From positions 1-32,759 of the forward strand of contig CAIMEH010000019.1 of assembly GCA_903839975.1 (NCBI GenBank): 32,759 nucleotides of DNA. Reading direction: 5' to 3'. The translations under genes and the position numbers were made by a program. Shown one piece after another: positions 17,075-27,293 of the stretch; the first letter of the stretch is position 1, and each line of letters begins with the position of its first letter. This DNA comes from an uncultured Candidatus Berkelbacteria bacterium. Its GTDB lineage: Bacteria; Patescibacteriota; UBA1384; 2-12-FULL-50-11. The notes under the pieces are model-generated. The model was given only the letters and a program-made list of their open reading frames with translations. It did not search any database and was not told the DNA's origin.

Positions 17075-17106
17075 TTTCGGCACGTTAGAACATTAGGAGT
17101 AAAGAA

Positions 17107-17694
17107 TTGCCAAATGACAGCTTCGTCCAAACCTTAATTTCTGGTGTATTAGAAGTAATTCATACACCAAAAAGTAAAAGAATTCTGCTGACACCAGACG
17201 AACTCGACGATCTTAATCGCGACGTCAAGAAGTATTTGACGTTAGACAAAACCATAAAAACGCTTGAAAACCAGAGAGCTGACTGCAAGAAGCGAATTTT
17301 GGAAAAGGTCAGCTACAAAATTAGAGCTATTATTCACCTGAGAAGGAAGAAAAAGATAGCAATCTACCTAAACAGATTCCAGTACGAATTAGGCGAGTTA
17401 TTGGAACGAGTTGGTGATGATATCTATGAAACCGTGGTAGATACTGGCGCTCCGTGTCGAGTTGTTGTCACGGCAGACCAGGAAACTAGACCAGAGACTA
17501 TCGCCAAGCTCAGGAAAATTATCGAGAATGAGTTTAGCGGCACTGTCGAACCATTCGAGTCAACGCCATTAGAGACATTGGTCAGGTCTGAGTTGCTTTA
17601 CGAAGCTTGCCAAGATCCACCAATTAATTTATCGGGCGTTAGAACTCCTTCGACTAGTTTTTACGTCTACGAGATAGACGACAAGAAAAAGTGA
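17107..17694 (+). CDS. Hypothetical protein, possibly TTG start
   Basis: AGGAG upstream of TTG 17107; charged 195-aa protein; no family recognised. Confidence 0.65.
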   Translation: MPNDSFVQTLISGVLEVIHTPKSKRILLTPDELDDLNRDVKKYLTLDKTIKTLENQRADCKKRILEKVSYKIRAIIHLRRKKKIAIYLNRFQYELGELLERVGDDIYETVVDTGAPCRVVVTADQETRPETIAKLRKIIENEFSGTVEPFESTPLETLVRSELLYEACQDPPINLSGVRTPSTSFYVYEIDDKKK

Positions 17695-17710
17695 GCCATG
17701 TTCACAACCT

Positions 17711-17740
17711 GCCTCGCCCAATCGGGCGAGGCAACTATTT
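17711..17740. terminator. Terminator hairpin between convergent genes
   Basis: GCCTCGCCC-aatc-GGGCGAGGC followed by aactattttatt. Confidence 0.8.
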
Positions 17741-18271
17741 TATTGCTGAAATAATTTCTTCGGCTAGTTTCTCGAGCCCTTCGTCACTGAAGTGGACACC
17801 ATCCTCTTCGTGATAATCCACTCCCGATTCCAGCATTGCCGGAAAAACTTTCCAAGAATCAATTACTTGAGAGCCTTCTTTTTTAGCAAATTCCTTTGTC
17901 GTTTCAGCGTATTTTTTTATTGTCTCGTTTGTAAAATGGTCGGTACTCTTCTCGTCAACAGGCGGAGCTATAAAATATATTTTCTTTGAGCACGAAAACG
18001 TCTCGGAAATCTTCTGCAGGTTGGAGACGAAGTTATTAAGCTCGACATGTTTTCTTGCTCCCGAATCGTTGGTGCCAAAAGAGAAAACAACAAAGTCTGG
18101 TTTTAATCGAGCAATGTATTCAGATTTTTTTACCCCGTCTTCGGTACTCCAGCCAGAAGTAGCGCAGTTATAGACTTCCATGCCGGCACCCTGCTCAACC
18201 TCTTGGGCGTTTGTGTCGTAGAAATTTGCCAGCAAACTATCGCCAAAAAGTATTACTTTTTTCTTGTCCAT
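17735..18271 (-). CDS. SGNH/GDSL hydrolase family protein
   Basis: ILFGDSLLANF (block I), FSFGTNDSG (block III), DGVHFSDEG (block V). Confidence 0.88.
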   Translation of the reverse strand: MDKKKVILFGDSLLANFYDTNAQEVEQGAGMEVYNCATSGWSTEDGVKKSEYIARLKPDFVVFSFGTNDSGARKHVELNNFVSNLQKISETFSCSKKIYFIAPPVDEKSTDHFTNETIKKYAETTKEFAKKEGSQVIDSWKVFPAMLESGVDYHEEDGVHFSDEGLEKLAEEIISAIK

Positions 18272-18272
18272 A

Positions 18273-19979
18273 TTACTTTCTTAGCAGTTCAATAAAGACT
18301 TCGCTAGGGACTTCGACGCGACCGAGGTGTCGCATCCGTTTTTTACCTTTTTTCTGCTTGTCCAAAAGTTTATTTTTTCGAGTAACATCACCGCCATAAA
18401 GTTTAGCGATAACGTCTTTGCGGAAAGCCGAGATGTCGGCACGAGCAATAATTTTGCCACCGATAGCTGCCTGCAAAACCACTTCAAAGTTCTGACGCGG
18501 GATTAATTCTTTTAATCTTTCAACTAAGTGGCGACCGTAACGGTCGGCACGTTCACGCACCATATACTGCGTTAAGGCATCGATTTTTTCACCAGCAACA
18601 AGTAAGTCAACTGCGACTAAATCGGCGCTTCGATATTCTTTTAGCTGATAATCCATCGAGCCAAAGCCAGAGGTCTGTGATTTTAATTGATCGTAAAAAT
18701 CGATAATTACTTCCGAGAGCGGAGCTTCAAATTTACAAATAACCCGGTCGCTAACGTAATCAACCGACACAAAAGTTGCGCGGTGCTTTGAAGCTAACTC
18801 AGAAACAATTCCGTAATAAATTTGTGGAGCGACAACTTCCAAATCCACCCACGGTTCCTGCCAGCCTTCTTTAGTGTTTTGGTAGGCCACCGTTGGCGTG
18901 GTCACTAAAACGTTAACATCAAATTCGCGCAGCAATCTTTCTTTAATTATCTCTAAGTGAAGTAGCCCTAGGAAGCCCACATTGTATCCTGGTCCAAGAG
19001 CTTTGGAGTTGACTGGCTCATAAGTTAGCGAGGCATCGCTTAATTTTAATTTATCTAAACCGACAGTTAGCTCACGCTCTTGGCCAGATTCAGGAAAGAA
19101 CGAGGCGTAGAGCATTGGTTTTGGTGTCTGGTAACCGGGCAGTGAGTTGATATTTGGCGAACTAACGATAGTGTCGCCAACGCGACAGTCATGAACTGTC
19201 TTCAAGCCAGTTGCAACGTAGCCGATCTCACCGTTCTCCAAAGTTGGCTGCTCAAATCGTTTGATTTGGAGGTAGCCGTCTTGAATACAATCGTAAGAAA
19301 TATCAGTAGCTTTCATCGTTAGCCGCTCGCCTTTTTTTAGTTGACCATCAACAACTTTGACGTAAGCAACCACTCCTAAAAACTGATCAAAAAATGAATC
19401 AAAAACTAAAGCGCGAAGCGGTTTTTCGGGATTGCTCATCGGAGCAGGAATTTTTTCGGCAATTTTCTGCAATAGCTCATCAACTCCCTCGCCAGTTTTG
19501 CCGGAAACGAAACAGATGTCTTCGTAATCACAGCCGATCAATTCAATCAGCTGTTCGGCTGTTTTCTCGCTCTGAGCGGTTGGCAGATCAATTTTATTGA
19601 CGACAGGAATTATTTTTAAATTTTGTTCTTGGGCAAGATGTAAATTGGTTAAAGTTTGTGCCTGAATTCCCTGGCTAGCGTCAACAAGCAATAAAACACC
19701 TTCAACTGCCGCCATAGAGCGAGAAACTTCGTAACCAAAGTCGACGTGTCCAGGAGTATCAATTAAATTTAATTGGTAATTAATTCCGTCATTGGCATAA
19801 AACATCCGAGCTGGGTTAAGTTTGATGGTAATACCCTTCTCTTTCTCTAGATCCATAGTATCTAAGAGTTGGTTGCCGCTACCTTTTTTGACGGCACCAG
19901 TTTGTTCCAGCAAGCGATCGGCAAGTGTAGACTTACCGTGGTCAATGTGAGCAATGATTGCGAAATTCCTTATTTCCAT
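18273..19979 (-). CDS. lepA: Elongation factor 4 (LepA)
   Basis: IAHIDHGKSTLADRLLEQTG, DTPGHVDFGYEVSRS, NKIDLP, C-terminal KLYGGDVTRKNKLLDKQKKGKKRMRHLGRVEVPSEVF. Confidence 0.98.
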   Translation of the reverse strand: MEIRNFAIIAHIDHGKSTLADRLLEQTGAVKKGSGNQLLDTMDLEKEKGITIKLNPARMFYANDGINYQLNLIDTPGHVDFGYEVSRSMAAVEGVLLLVDASQGIQAQTLTNLHLAQEQNLKIIPVVNKIDLPTAQSEKTAEQLIELIGCDYEDICFVSGKTGEGVDELLQKIAEKIPAPMSNPEKPLRALVFDSFFDQFLGVVAYVKVVDGQLKKGERLTMKATDISYDCIQDGYLQIKRFEQPTLENGEIGYVATGLKTVHDCRVGDTIVSSPNINSLPGYQTPKPMLYASFFPESGQERELTVGLDKLKLSDASLTYEPVNSKALGPGYNVGFLGLLHLEIIKERLLREFDVNVLVTTPTVAYQNTKEGWQEPWVDLEVVAPQIYYGIVSELASKHRATFVSVDYVSDRVICKFEAPLSEVIIDFYDQLKSQTSGFGSMDYQLKEYRSADLVAVDLLVAGEKIDALTQYMVRERADRYGRHLVERLKELIPRQNFEVVLQAAIGGKIIARADISAFRKDVIAKLYGGDVTRKNKLLDKQKKGKKRMRHLGRVEVPSEVFIELLRK

Positions 19980-20017
19980 AAGTAGGTCAATTTTACCTTA
20001 AAACAGGGGGAAAGTCT

Positions 20018-20239
20018 TTACAGCAAGCCTTGACGGCGAAGAATATACCAAGCAACTGCCAGTAATATTATCGTGACAATCAAAATAGTAACAATACCAA
20101 AGCAACCCGAGCGGTGACGATACTTGTCTAGGTCTTTGTAGAATTCACGCCCAACCTTACCCTTTTCCTGCTCAACTGGGTTTGGTGTTGGGGCTTCAAT
20201 TTTTTGAGAATTTTTTTGAATATCGGTTATATTAGTCAT
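20018..20239 (-). CDS. Small hypothetical single-TM protein
   Basis: MTNITDIQKNSQK... with C-terminal TM FGIVTILIVTIILLAVAWYIL; overlaps the murJ end. Confidence 0.55.
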   Translation of the reverse strand: MTNITDIQKNSQKIEAPTPNPVEQEKGKVGREFYKDLDKYRHRSGCFGIVTILIVTIILLAVAWYILRRQGLL

Positions 20240-21833
20240 TATTATTTCGATTAACAATTAGTTGCCATTGTTCAAGATTACAGAATTTTGCCCAGCCCAG
20301 GAATACCCCTAAGCCACCCGCGAAGCCAATTATAGTTACCAACAGGTATCTAAATGATTCTTTGCCGATAACCATCGCTAGCGCCGGCATACCAATTTGT
20401 CTAATCATCCAAAAAACCATTATAGACATGGCGGTGCCAGCGATAATTGGCCAGAAATTATTTCTTCCAAGTTCATCTTTTATTAAATGGCCTGGCCCAA
20501 ATTTTAGACTACGCCAGAGTAGATAAGCGTTAATTGTTGAGCCGACAGAAAACGAGAGCGAAAGCCCAGCCACACCAAGGCCAGTAGTTTTAGAGAGTAG
20601 CTCTGCCAGACCCCAAGCAACTGCCAAAGAGAAAAGAGAGTAAACAGTCGGGTGGTAAGTATCGCCCCTGGCAAAGAAAGCGCGTGCCAAGATTAGAACT
20701 GCCCCTTGGAAGAACAGAGAAGCCACAAACCAGCCGAAAGTGTAGGCAGCCAAATCAACTTGAGCGTGACTAATACTGTGACCCAGGGCAATAAATAAGT
20801 TCATTATTGGCGTTCGATAAATTAACAAGAAACTGGTTACCGGCAAGAAAATAAATAATAATAATCGAATTATTTTCGTGACTAATATTTGAAATTCGGC
20901 GTGTTCATCTTTGGCAAAATGGCGAGCAAAATCTGGCAGAATTGCCACAGCCAACGAGTTGGCAAGCAACAAGACTGGTGCAGTTTGAAGATCGTCGGTT
21001 AATTGATAAATAGTAATTGAGCCGTGCGTCATACTTGAGGCAAGTCTAAAGAAAACCAATAAAAGTAATTGTGTGCTCGTTAAGGCAATAGTTCGAGGCA
21101 ACATTATTTTAACGATGTGACGAATTTTTTCGTCGTAGAACCCAAGTAGGAACTTAAATCGCCAGCCGTGACTGCGCAGGCTTGGTAGTTGAATTAAGAA
21201 GTGACCAACGGCGCCGATAATAGTTCCAATTACCAGCATTGAGATACCGTATTTCGGCACAAAAAAGGCACTAAGAATAATCGCCGAGTTGTAAATAATT
21301 GGAGCTAGGGCTGGAGCTAAAAATACTCGCTTGGCCTGAAGGGCTGAAGTGGAAATCTGGGAGATGGTAAAGAAGAGTGGACTAAGTAACATTATTCGAG
21401 TTAGCTCGGTGGTGGTTTTAATATCGGCCGCATTAAAGCCTGGGAAAAGCCGGCTCATAAATATTGGCATCACAAAGAAAAGAATAATTAGACCGACAAC
21501 AATCGCCACGGCGCCAGTACAAAGCAACATATTATATGTGCGCCAGAACTTAGTGTTGTCCTCATCGGTATCTATCTTCACTAATAACGGCAAAATTGCC
21601 GAAGATAGAGCTCCGACAATTAAAATATTGTAGAGTAAGTCGGGCAGAACAAAGGCGGCATAAAACTTATCCAGAGGAGCGATAGAACCATAAGCGATCC
21701 CAACGCGGTTAGTCATAACCATGTCGCGAAGTAGCCCAAGAATATTACTCAATAGAACAGTTACGAACAGTATCCCAAAGGCCTGTTTGAGATTGTGAGT
21801 TTTCACAAAAAGATTAGAAAGCTTCCGAAACAT
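20232..21833 (-). CDS. murJ: Lipid II flippase MurJ (MviN family)
   Basis: Multi-TM protein of 533 aa; GLLRDMVMTNRVG, FARGDTYHPTVYSL, GVAGLSLSFSVGSTINAYLLW. Confidence 0.93.
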   Translation of the reverse strand: MFRKLSNLFVKTHNLKQAFGILFVTVLLSNILGLLRDMVMTNRVGIAYGSIAPLDKFYAAFVLPDLLYNILIVGALSSAILPLLVKIDTDEDNTKFWRTYNMLLCTGAVAIVVGLIILFFVMPIFMSRLFPGFNAADIKTTTELTRIMLLSPLFFTISQISTSALQAKRVFLAPALAPIIYNSAIILSAFFVPKYGISMLVIGTIIGAVGHFLIQLPSLRSHGWRFKFLLGFYDEKIRHIVKIMLPRTIALTSTQLLLLVFFRLASSMTHGSITIYQLTDDLQTAPVLLLANSLAVAILPDFARHFAKDEHAEFQILVTKIIRLLLFIFLPVTSFLLIYRTPIMNLFIALGHSISHAQVDLAAYTFGWFVASLFFQGAVLILARAFFARGDTYHPTVYSLFSLAVAWGLAELLSKTTGLGVAGLSLSFSVGSTINAYLLWRSLKFGPGHLIKDELGRNNFWPIIAGTAMSIMVFWMIRQIGMPALAMVIGKESFRYLLVTIIGFAGGLGVFLGWAKFCNLEQWQLIVNRNNND

Positions 21834-21836
21834 AAG

Positions 21837-23174
21837 TTACCTCTTTTTAGTGACGAGAACGTAAGCTGATGAAAGTATTAGCAGCAAAACGATTAGCCCA
21901 ATGAATATTACCGCAAGTACCAGGGGTGAGGCAAGTATCGAACCTGAATTATTTGTCGGAGTACTGGTGGCCGTAGTTGTTGAAACTCGGTTTGGATCAA
22001 AGCTAATCTTAGTTGCTCCAATTGTTTGACCTGCCACAGCAATGTTTATGCCAATAGTTTGTGCCGTCTTAACTACTGGTGTAATAGTGGCAAAATAGAT
22101 ATCTCCCTGTTTCTGAACATCAGAAACAGTCGCCTGCCCAGAACTTACCAAGACGGTCGGCGAGGAGCCTGAGATAACCTTTCCAGTATCTTCTATTGGC
22201 ACAAAGTAAATAGTCGAAGTGTCCTTGGCCAAAGTTGGCAGGGTTTGAATCTCTGCCTTAGCAGCAACAGTCCCAGCCACAGCCATACTCTTTGTTACAA
22301 ACGAGTAGATACTACTGACTTGCTGACTGGATTTCACCGTGTCGGTAGTTGTCACCTTGTAGTAGTAGCGAGTATTTGGAGTTAGCCCAAGTAAGGTAAC
22401 TGCCGGATTTACACTTGCCAAATTAGTTTTTATTTGGCTGGCGAGATTATTTTGATCGGTACCAAAATCTACCGTTGCCATAACGCTAGTATTGGCTGTA
22501 GTCGTAATCTCGGCATCGGTCGCACCTGCTAGTGCATTAACAGATAAGACTTGACTCGCCTGGTAATCGATCGGCTTTATTGAGGAAGTTGGAAGAGTTG
22601 ATGTGCCAGTATTTGTACTTGTGCCGCTAGCACTGGCGAGAACAAAAGCACTCTGTAAACTACTGGCTGCATTATAAAGGCTAGGATTCTGAGACGAATC
22701 AACCACCATAATTTGGGTACTTCCATCAAATATAAATGACGACGAACCGGTTTTAGTAGCCTGATAATCAATCGTGCCAATTGTCGTATCGCCATTTATT
22801 TGAGCTAACGGACCAATGTCGGTACTTGGAACCAATACCCACTGGATTAATCCGTTATCGTTTGTAACTTTTTCTGACTGCCAGCCAACCGCTGCTTGGG
22901 TATCGGTAACTTTAATGATGTCCGAATATTTCAGACTTATCTCGACAGAGGCAACATAACTACTGCCGGAAATATTTGTATGCACTTGGAGACTTTGGTT
23001 AGTTAATGGCGCAATAGTGGACTGAGCTGGGCTTAGATAGATAGCTGTATTTGCCTGAGCCGCATGGAAAATTGTTCGCTGCAAAATTGCCGATCCAACC
23101 AACAATATCAACGTTACAATCGACAAGATAACAAACATTCGGCGTGGCGAGATTACTTTGTTTCTTGCGCTCAT
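21837..23174 (-). CDS. Cohesin-like domain + FN3-like domain surface protein with N-terminal signal/TM and C-terminal TM
   Basis: YLSPAQSTIAPLTNQSLQVHTNISGSSYVASVEISLKYSDIIKV...IGTIDYQATKTGSSSFIFDGSTQIMV resembles cohesin folds; GLTPNTRYYYKVTTTD FN3 signature; C-terminal LVLAVIFIGLIVLLLILSSAYVLVTKKR. Confidence 0.6.
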   Translation of the reverse strand: MSARNKVISPRRMFVILSIVTLILLVGSAILQRTIFHAAQANTAIYLSPAQSTIAPLTNQSLQVHTNISGSSYVASVEISLKYSDIIKVTDTQAAVGWQSEKVTNDNGLIQWVLVPSTDIGPLAQINGDTTIGTIDYQATKTGSSSFIFDGSTQIMVVDSSQNPSLYNAASSLQSAFVLASASGTSTNTGTSTLPTSSIKPIDYQASQVLSVNALAGATDAEITTTANTSVMATVDFGTDQNNLASQIKTNLASVNPAVTLLGLTPNTRYYYKVTTTDTVKSSQQVSSIYSFVTKSMAVAGTVAAKAEIQTLPTLAKDTSTIYFVPIEDTGKVISGSSPTVLVSSGQATVSDVQKQGDIYFATITPVVKTAQTIGINIAVAGQTIGATKISFDPNRVSTTTATSTPTNNSGSILASPLVLAVIFIGLIVLLLILSSAYVLVTKKR

Positions 23175-23743
23175 GTGCTCGTACCTCCGATTTTTGGTGT
23201 CGTTCCTTGATGTAACCTAACCAAAGCCAGGTCCGCAGCTGTGACGGTACCGTCGCTGTCAACGTCCATAGCTTTGTTAGTGGTAAATAAATTATCAGCT
23301 ACCGCCTTTTCGTCTTTTTCGTCAATAATGCCATTATTATCAACGTCGCCAAGCTGCGGAGTTAAGGTAGCTTGGCTTGTTAGCTTCAAGTCGCCAACTG
23401 GCAAATTTATTGGCAAGGCAGTAGGTAGCGTAATAACGATATTTGTACCAGTGTTAAAGAAACTAGCTAAGTTGCTAAGATCAAGTTGGCGACAGTTAAT
23501 TACTGTCATCTCCTCATTGAATTGGTCGGCTACTTTAACGTTGGCGGTTTTGGGGCAATAAGATACCGGTAGATCGGAAAAAGTTACTAAAGTATTATTT
23601 GATTTATTTGTAGAGCTAGCCCCGAAAAGTGTTACTTGTAGCAACCAGGAAAGAGCGGCAATTACCACAACAATAATTAGGCCAATAACGATCCCCAGAG
23701 TTCGAGTTCTGCCCCTAATCTGATCGATCTCCTCCTTATGCAT
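23171..23743 (-). CDS. Dockerin type I-like protein with N-terminal TM anchor
   Basis: Two Ca-loop repeats: GDVDNNGIIDEKDEKAVADNLF and DVDSDGTVTAADLALVRLHQG; TM LGIVIGLIIVVVIAALSWLLQ. Confidence 0.85.
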   Translation of the reverse strand: MHKEEIDQIRGRTRTLGIVIGLIIVVVIAALSWLLQVTLFGASSTNKSNNTLVTFSDLPVSYCPKTANVKVADQFNEEMTVINCRQLDLSNLASFFNTGTNIVITLPTALPINLPVGDLKLTSQATLTPQLGDVDNNGIIDEKDEKAVADNLFTTNKAMDVDSDGTVTAADLALVRLHQGTTPKIGGTST

Positions 23744-23810
23744 ACTAGTTCAAGCCTACCACAACAGGAGAAAACATGCGAAGCGTTCAATACTTAGCTA
23801 GTATATAGGT

Positions 23811-25391
23811 ATGCGTAAACTTCTACTTGGAGCCTTAATTATTACCAGTTCATTGTTTTTCTCGACAAAATCATTGGCCGCCGGCGCCGAGACAGCGATA
23901 TCTGACCTTAGTGTTTCCGCCCAGCTCCAAACTGACGGCAGTGCCGATGTCAAAGAGACCTTAACTCTGGCCAGTCCGTCGACACTTAACTGGACCATAT
24001 ACACAAACTACCGCAATCTTTCCGTCCAAGCCGATGGCGCTACTGCCAAAGCAACAAAACAAAACACCGGTGGCACAACCGTGCTTACCAGCGACCAAAC
24101 AGCCCAGGTCTGGGTAATTAACTTTCAGGCCACAAATATTCTTATTCGTCACAACGACCGGGATCAATTCTACTTCAAGCTCTTTGAGAATACCGGACGA
24201 CAAATATATAACATCAGCTCCTCTTTTGCGCTGCCAGGTACCGTCGGCAGTAACGATCTAAGTGGCAACGCCTACGCAATTGACGGTGTTCTTGATAACA
24301 CAACATCAAAACCTACAAACAATAGCCTCCTTTTCACTAGCTCGTTTGCCAGCAATCAATCGATCTACACCCTCAGTGCCAGCTGGCCAAATAGTGTCTT
24401 AAATCTAAACTGGCTGACAGATTTCCGGCTCTCATTATTAAATTTAAATTTAATCCCATGGATGGTTGTTGGCCTAATTCTGCCACTTATCGCCCTGTTT
24501 GTTTTATGGGATTTAATTAGAAAACATCGCCGCAACGAGCGACCGGTTAAGACGATTCTGCGTGAGCCGTCTAGCTATTTACCACCAATTCTGGTTGGCG
24601 TACTAGTCAACAAGAAAGTCCACCCTAACGAGATCGTCTCCTTAATCGTAGACTTATGTCAGCGCGGCTACCTTGTTATCGTTAAAAAGAACGATAACTA
24701 CACCCTAAGCTTGCGTAAAGCCCCTGACGACAATCTTCAGAATTGGGAGAAGGAGATACTGCTTCAGCTTTTTCCTGAGACTAAAAAACTTTCGGATAAA
24801 CAGGCAAAAACTATGGGCAATGATATATTGTTTAGCCCCACCGTCCGAGATGCTTTCGATAAAATCTACTCTGTTGTGACCCAGATGAAGTTTTTTACCG
24901 AGAACCCTCATATCACCCGCATTAAATATAAGCTTTTCGGTTTGGCTTTCTACTTTATAGGAGCGATCGGACTAATCTGGGTAGCCGTTGCCGGGTTACC
25001 CGCCTATCTACTCTTCCCGTTCATCGCTTTGTTGGTTGTTGCTTACTTCATTATCAAATTATCACCAAAGCTAGTTAAATACAGTCTTGTAGGTTTCGCT
25101 AAAAGAGAGGAGTGGCTATCTTTCCGCAACTCTCTTACCTCAAACGAGAGATTTGGTGTGAATGAATCGCAGAACCATGTTTTTGAGAAGATATTGCCTT
25201 ACGCTATCGCCCTTAACTGCACCGAGCAATGGGCCAAGAGGTTCGACTCAGCCAGCATCACCATGGCTAGACCAGACTGGCTAATCACTTACGAGGATAG
25301 TAGCGCCTTAGATCTAACCAAAGAGTTAACTGATTTTACTGGAAAAATCTCCGAATCGTTGACGTCACTTCGTGGCCCGATGGTTAGCTGA
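23811..25391 (+). CDS. DUF2207-family membrane protein with signal peptide
   Basis: Signal peptide, beta-rich DUF2207-like N-terminal domain, central TM, YLPPILVGVLVNKKVHPNEIVSLIVDLCQRGYLVI, two later TMs. Confidence 0.8.
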   Translation: MRKLLLGALIITSSLFFSTKSLAAGAETAISDLSVSAQLQTDGSADVKETLTLASPSTLNWTIYTNYRNLSVQADGATAKATKQNTGGTTVLTSDQTAQVWVINFQATNILIRHNDRDQFYFKLFENTGRQIYNISSSFALPGTVGSNDLSGNAYAIDGVLDNTTSKPTNNSLLFTSSFASNQSIYTLSASWPNSVLNLNWLTDFRLSLLNLNLIPWMVVGLILPLIALFVLWDLIRKHRRNERPVKTILREPSSYLPPILVGVLVNKKVHPNEIVSLIVDLCQRGYLVIVKKNDNYTLSLRKAPDDNLQNWEKEILLQLFPETKKLSDKQAKTMGNDILFSPTVRDAFDKIYSVVTQMKFFTENPHITRIKYKLFGLAFYFIGAIGLIWVAVAGLPAYLLFPFIALLVVAYFIIKLSPKLVKYSLVGFAKREEWLSFRNSLTSNERFGVNESQNHVFEKILPYAIALNCTEQWAKRFDSASITMARPDWLITYEDSSALDLTKELTDFTGKISESLTSLRGPMVS

Positions 25392-25441
25392 GTAGACTGC
25401 TTGAAATAACCAGAAAATGATTCTAGTGTAGTTATAGAAGG

Positions 25442-27262
25442 ATGAGGGGGATAAAAATTTCACGGCGACAATCATTATGGTTAGTATTATTCGCAGTACT
25501 TGTAGTTGCTGGCGTTATTACATATTTTGTCTGGCCTTCATTACATGCTAGTACTGTTATGACCACTCCACTCTCGGCTCACATCCTACCTGATGGTTGC
25601 GGCAGTAACGGTGGGGTAGTAACCGGGCCAGATAATAACATTTGGTACACCGATACCGTTTGTAACAAGATTGGCAAGATTACTCCAGCCGGGGCGGTAA
25701 CCGAATATTCAATCCCAACTAGTGCTTCCGACCCAAGGGAGATTACTGTTGGTCCAGATGGCAATATGTGGTTTACAGAGTATCTCAAGAGTCAGATAGG
25801 AAAAATAACCAAAGAAGGATTAATTACCGAGTACCCAATAACTTCTTCCGCCAACGCCATGCCACAAGGCATAACAGCTGGTCCAGACGGCAATGTTTGG
25901 TTTACTGAATACGTTGGTGAGGTCGCCAAGATTACCAGAGATGGCGTAATAACTGAATATGCTGCCCAATCCGGCTCAGGACCGATAAGTATTACAACCG
26001 GTTCAGATGGCAACATCTGGTTTGCTGAGTACACCGCCGGCAAGATTATCGCAATAACCCCGGATGGTAAATCAAAAGGGCTATTCACTATACCAACCGC
26101 CAACTCGTTTCCAACAAGTATAATTTCTGGGCCCGATGGCAACATTTGGTTTACCGAAAGCGGTGGTGGCAAGATTGGAAAGATAACTATTAATAATGGC
26201 GTTCCGTCACTTACCGAGTACCCTCCCGGAACACTAAAAACCAGTTATAGCCCGTATCGACTTACTAGCGGACCAGATAATAAAGTTTGGTTCACGGAGA
26301 CAAATGGCTACTTGGGCTACGTACTAATGGATGGCACCGTCAACGAGTTTCCTCAGAGCATCGGCACGTTACCAACAAGAATGCCAACGCTACCGTTAAG
26401 AGACCCTATTAACATAGCCACTGGACCAGACGGTAATATGTGGTTCAGTACAGCCTACTCTTCAACTCTGGCTTTCACTGGTAAGCAGTACAACTATATC
26501 GGTATAGTTCCACTTGTCTCTACGCCAGTAGTCTCTTCCGTAACATTCTCGCCAGCTTCAGGAATGCTAACAATTGGCCAAACACTGACGTTAACTATTC
26601 ATACCGATGGTTATAACTACACCGGCAAGAATATAACCATAAACGGTAAAGACGTTACGGCAAGCTTTAAGCATCTGACAGGTAACGACTACTCAGTAAC
26701 TTACACTGTTGCCGCCGGCGATAACGACGTTACTGGCCCAGCAGGCATTCCAGTAAGTGTAGTTCTAAATAGCCTCTCGAACATATCAAACGCGCCATAC
26801 GCCCCAATTCTCAAGATATCCGACACTCCATCTATCGATGCCAGCGCCCCAACAATCAGTGCCGGGGCCGACAAAACAATCTATCAGAACGGTAAAACGG
26901 TGCTAAACGGTACGGCAAGTGGCCAGGCTTCTCTAACTTGGTCATCAGATAGCTCGGTAAAGTTTACTTACTCTACCGACTCCACTCCCACTCCAACCCC
27001 TACAGTCACAACCGATACAGTTGGTGTCCACATAATTACTTTGACTGCCGTTGATGCTAATGGAAACACTGCCACCGACACCACCTCATTAAACGTCTAC
27101 AAGCATGGCGACATTAACAACGACGGCAACGTCGATGAAAATGATTTCACGTTACTGCTTTTCAACTGGGGCACTCCAACAAATCCGATGGCCGATCTTG
27201 ATGGAGATGGAGTAGTCGATGATAACGACTTCACGGTACTTCTATTTTGGTGGGGTAAATAA
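25442..27262 (+). CDS. Vgb-like beta-propeller + Ig/PKD-like domains + C-terminal dockerin type I, N-terminal TM
   Basis: Seven G(P/S)D(G/N)(N/K)xW(F/Y) propeller repeats; C-terminal GDINNDGNVDENDFTLLLFNWG...ADLDGDGVVDDNDFTVLLFWWGK. Confidence 0.88.
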   Translation: MRGIKISRRQSLWLVLFAVLVVAGVITYFVWPSLHASTVMTTPLSAHILPDGCGSNGGVVTGPDNNIWYTDTVCNKIGKITPAGAVTEYSIPTSASDPREITVGPDGNMWFTEYLKSQIGKITKEGLITEYPITSSANAMPQGITAGPDGNVWFTEYVGEVAKITRDGVITEYAAQSGSGPISITTGSDGNIWFAEYTAGKIIAITPDGKSKGLFTIPTANSFPTSIISGPDGNIWFTESGGGKIGKITINNGVPSLTEYPPGTLKTSYSPYRLTSGPDNKVWFTETNGYLGYVLMDGTVNEFPQSIGTLPTRMPTLPLRDPINIATGPDGNMWFSTAYSSTLAFTGKQYNYIGIVPLVSTPVVSSVTFSPASGMLTIGQTLTLTIHTDGYNYTGKNITINGKDVTASFKHLTGNDYSVTYTVAAGDNDVTGPAGIPVSVVLNSLSNISNAPYAPILKISDTPSIDASAPTISAGADKTIYQNGKTVLNGTASGQASLTWSSDSSVKFTYSTDSTPTPTPTVTTDTVGVHIITLTAVDANGNTATDTTSLNVYKHGDINNDGNVDENDFTLLLFNWGTPTNPMADLDGDGVVDDNDFTVLLFWWGK

Positions 27263-27293
27263 TGAATACTTTAAATATTAATCGGGGGACAGC

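Noticed and set aside
25792-26172. Minus-strand repetitive ORF and apparent tandem DNA repeats (ccagatggcaatatgtggtt...)
   Set aside because: Explained by the propeller-blade coding repeats on the plus strand; spacing and divergence do not fit CRISPR or satellite DNA.
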